64,000 nucleotides of DNA. It comes from Fodinibacter sp038258215. Lineage in GTDB: Bacteria > Actinomycetota > Actinomycetes > Actinomycetales > Dermatophilaceae. A program made the translations under genes and the position numbers. Numbering within the stretch: position 1 is the stretch's first letter; every line of letters begins with the position of its first letter. The notes under the pieces were generated by a model, which was not told the DNA's origin, did not search any database, and was given only the letters and a program-made list of their open reading frames with translations. Shown piece by piece: positions 63,218 through 64,000 of the stretch. The stretch spans positions 1-64,000 of the forward strand of contig JBBSQC010000011.1 in the NCBI GenBank assembly GCA_038258215.1, read 5' to 3'.

Positions 63218-64000
63218 TCAGCCGAGCACGATGGACCGGGTCAGGTGGCGGGGTGCGTCCGGGTCGAGCCCGGCGATGCGGGCCCGCGCCAGGCAGAGCC
63301 GGTGCAGCCTGACGAGCTCGGCCATCGCGTCGACCTCGCGGTGCTCCCAGTGTGCTCCGGTGGCCGCGACCTGCTGGTCGAGCTCGGCGGGCACCTCGCC
63401 GAAGGCCCACACGGCTCGGCCGGCCGTCGCGATGCTGATCGGGCCGTGCCGGTACTCCATGGCCGGGTAGGACTCCGCCCAGAACTGTGCCGACTCGCGC
63501 AGCTTGAGGGCGGCCTCGTGCGCGACGCCGACGGTCCAGCCCGTGCCGAGGAAGGTCACCTGGTCCACGTCCAGGAGCCCGGCCAGCGCCGACTCCTCGT
63601 CCTCCGCGAGCACTGCCCTGGCTTGGTCGATGGCCGGGGACAGGTCCTCGCCGAGGGAGGCCCTCAGGAGAGCGAGGGTCGTCGTGGCGAAACGGGTCTG
63701 GACCACGCTCTGCTCGTCCACGGCATCCATCAGCACGAGGTCGTCGGAACCGTCGGCGACCGGGGTGCCGGGGGTGGCCACGAAGCTCACGAAGGGCGTG
63801 CCGGAGGAGCGGAGCTCGTCGACGACCGAGCACACCTCGGTCGTCGTGCCCGACCGGCAGATGATGATCGCCCGGTCGTAGCCACGACCGAGGCGGTGGT
63901 CGCTGGCTGACCAGGCGTCGGTGACTCCCTGACCGGCGGACTCGCGCAGTGAGGCGTAGGCCTGGCCCATGAACCACGAGGTCCCGCAGCCGATCGTGGC
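63218..64000 (-). CDS. SIS-domain sugar isomerase/deaminase (AgaS/GlmS-isomerase-like), partial
   Basis: The frame runs off the right end of the window, so at least the first residues are missing. The visible part starts ATIGCGTSWFMGQAY, the first SIS sugar-phosphate loop (CGTS), followed by ICRSGTTTEV and, in the second SIS domain, FLGTGWTVGVAHEAALKLRE with EYRHGP, the C-terminal catalytic glutamate/histidine region of GlmS-type isomerases. Proteins of this length without a glutaminase domain are AgaS or FrlB-type isomerases or deaminases acting on amino-sugar or glycated-amine phosphates. With ROK, PfkB and a class II aldolase downstream, catabolism of N-acetylgalactosamine or a similar sugar is a reasonable guess. 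Confidence 0.88.
   Translation of the reverse strand, partial: ATIGCGTSWFMGQAYASLRESAGQGVTDAWSASDHRLGRGYDRAIIICRSGTTTEVCSVVDELRSSGTPFVSFVATPGTPVADGSDDLVLMDAVDEQSVVQTRFATTTLALLRASLGEDLSPAIDQARAVLAEDEESALAGLLDVDQVTFLGTGWTVGVAHEAALKLRESAQFWAESYPAMEYRHGPISIATAGRAVWAFGEVPAELDQQVAATGAHWEHREVDAMAELVRLHRLCLARARIAGLDPDAPRHLTRSIVLG

Overview
The window comes from a high-GC Gram-positive actinobacterium. An Intrasporangiaceae-type organism is my best guess. This is inferred from gene content and style, not from a search. Supporting content includes an F420-dependent glucose-6-phosphate dehydrogenase, a fused OleBC olefin synthase, a purM/DUF3073/leucine dehydrogenase neighbourhood and two CrcB genes. 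GTG and TTG starts, ATGA/GTGA stop-start overlaps and many apparently leaderless promoters (TAGGGT-type -10 boxes 6-8 nt before the start codon) are all typical of actinobacteria. Two segments, about 1-5900 and about 11000-13090, are visibly lower in GC and less biased in codon use than the rest, and look horizontally acquired.

Layout. 1-5.9 kb: accessory block with the tail of an unknown gene, a membrane-anchored unknown, a second unknown, and two overlapping genes encoding a SERAC1-like alpha/beta hydrolase and a TIR-STAND-TPR (bacterial NLR-like) protein. That pair is the best candidate for an undescribed immune system. 6.2-10.9 kb (minus): oleA-oleBC-oleD for long-chain olefin synthesis. 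11.6-13.2 kb: low-GC pair of unknown membrane proteins running into a core DUF998 gene on the other strand. 13.1-20.6 kb: HAD phosphatase, FAD dehydrogenase, an ArsR/SRPBCC/VOC operon with a palindromic operator, small membrane proteins, a papain-like hydrolase and a secreted subtilase ending in seven histidines. 20.8-27.6 kb: aminotransferase-crcB-crcB, a two-component system, a thioredoxin-like lipoprotein with a CcdA-like partner, an alkyltransferase-like protein and a PQQ-type sugar dehydrogenase. 27.6-42.8 kb: an endonuclease-like gene flanked by two related hairpins, a GPH-type transporter with a PLP decarboxylase, an acyl-CoA synthetase, a repeat-rich acidic membrane-anchored protein, pntAB, purM, a cysteine hydrolase with an NCS1 permease, and DUF3073. 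43-48 kb: leucine dehydrogenase diverging from an fgd-folP2-like-CaiB operon followed by an enoyl-CoA hydratase. 48.1-55.7 kb: complete kdpFABCDE potassium-uptake operon. 55.7-64 kb: HAD dehalogenase, ATP-dependent DNA ligase, alditol oxidase, VOC protein, HpcH-type aldolase, and a convergent sugar-catabolic operon (SIS, ROK, PfkB, class II aldolase) that leaves the right edge.

Beyond genes, the window holds at least six long intergenic inverted repeats immediately 3' of genes. They fall into at least two sequence families with compensatory changes between members, so they look like a recurrent structured terminator-like element. Short tandem repeats overlap or closely follow several stop codons. 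No tRNA, rRNA, CRISPR array or insertion sequence was recognised.
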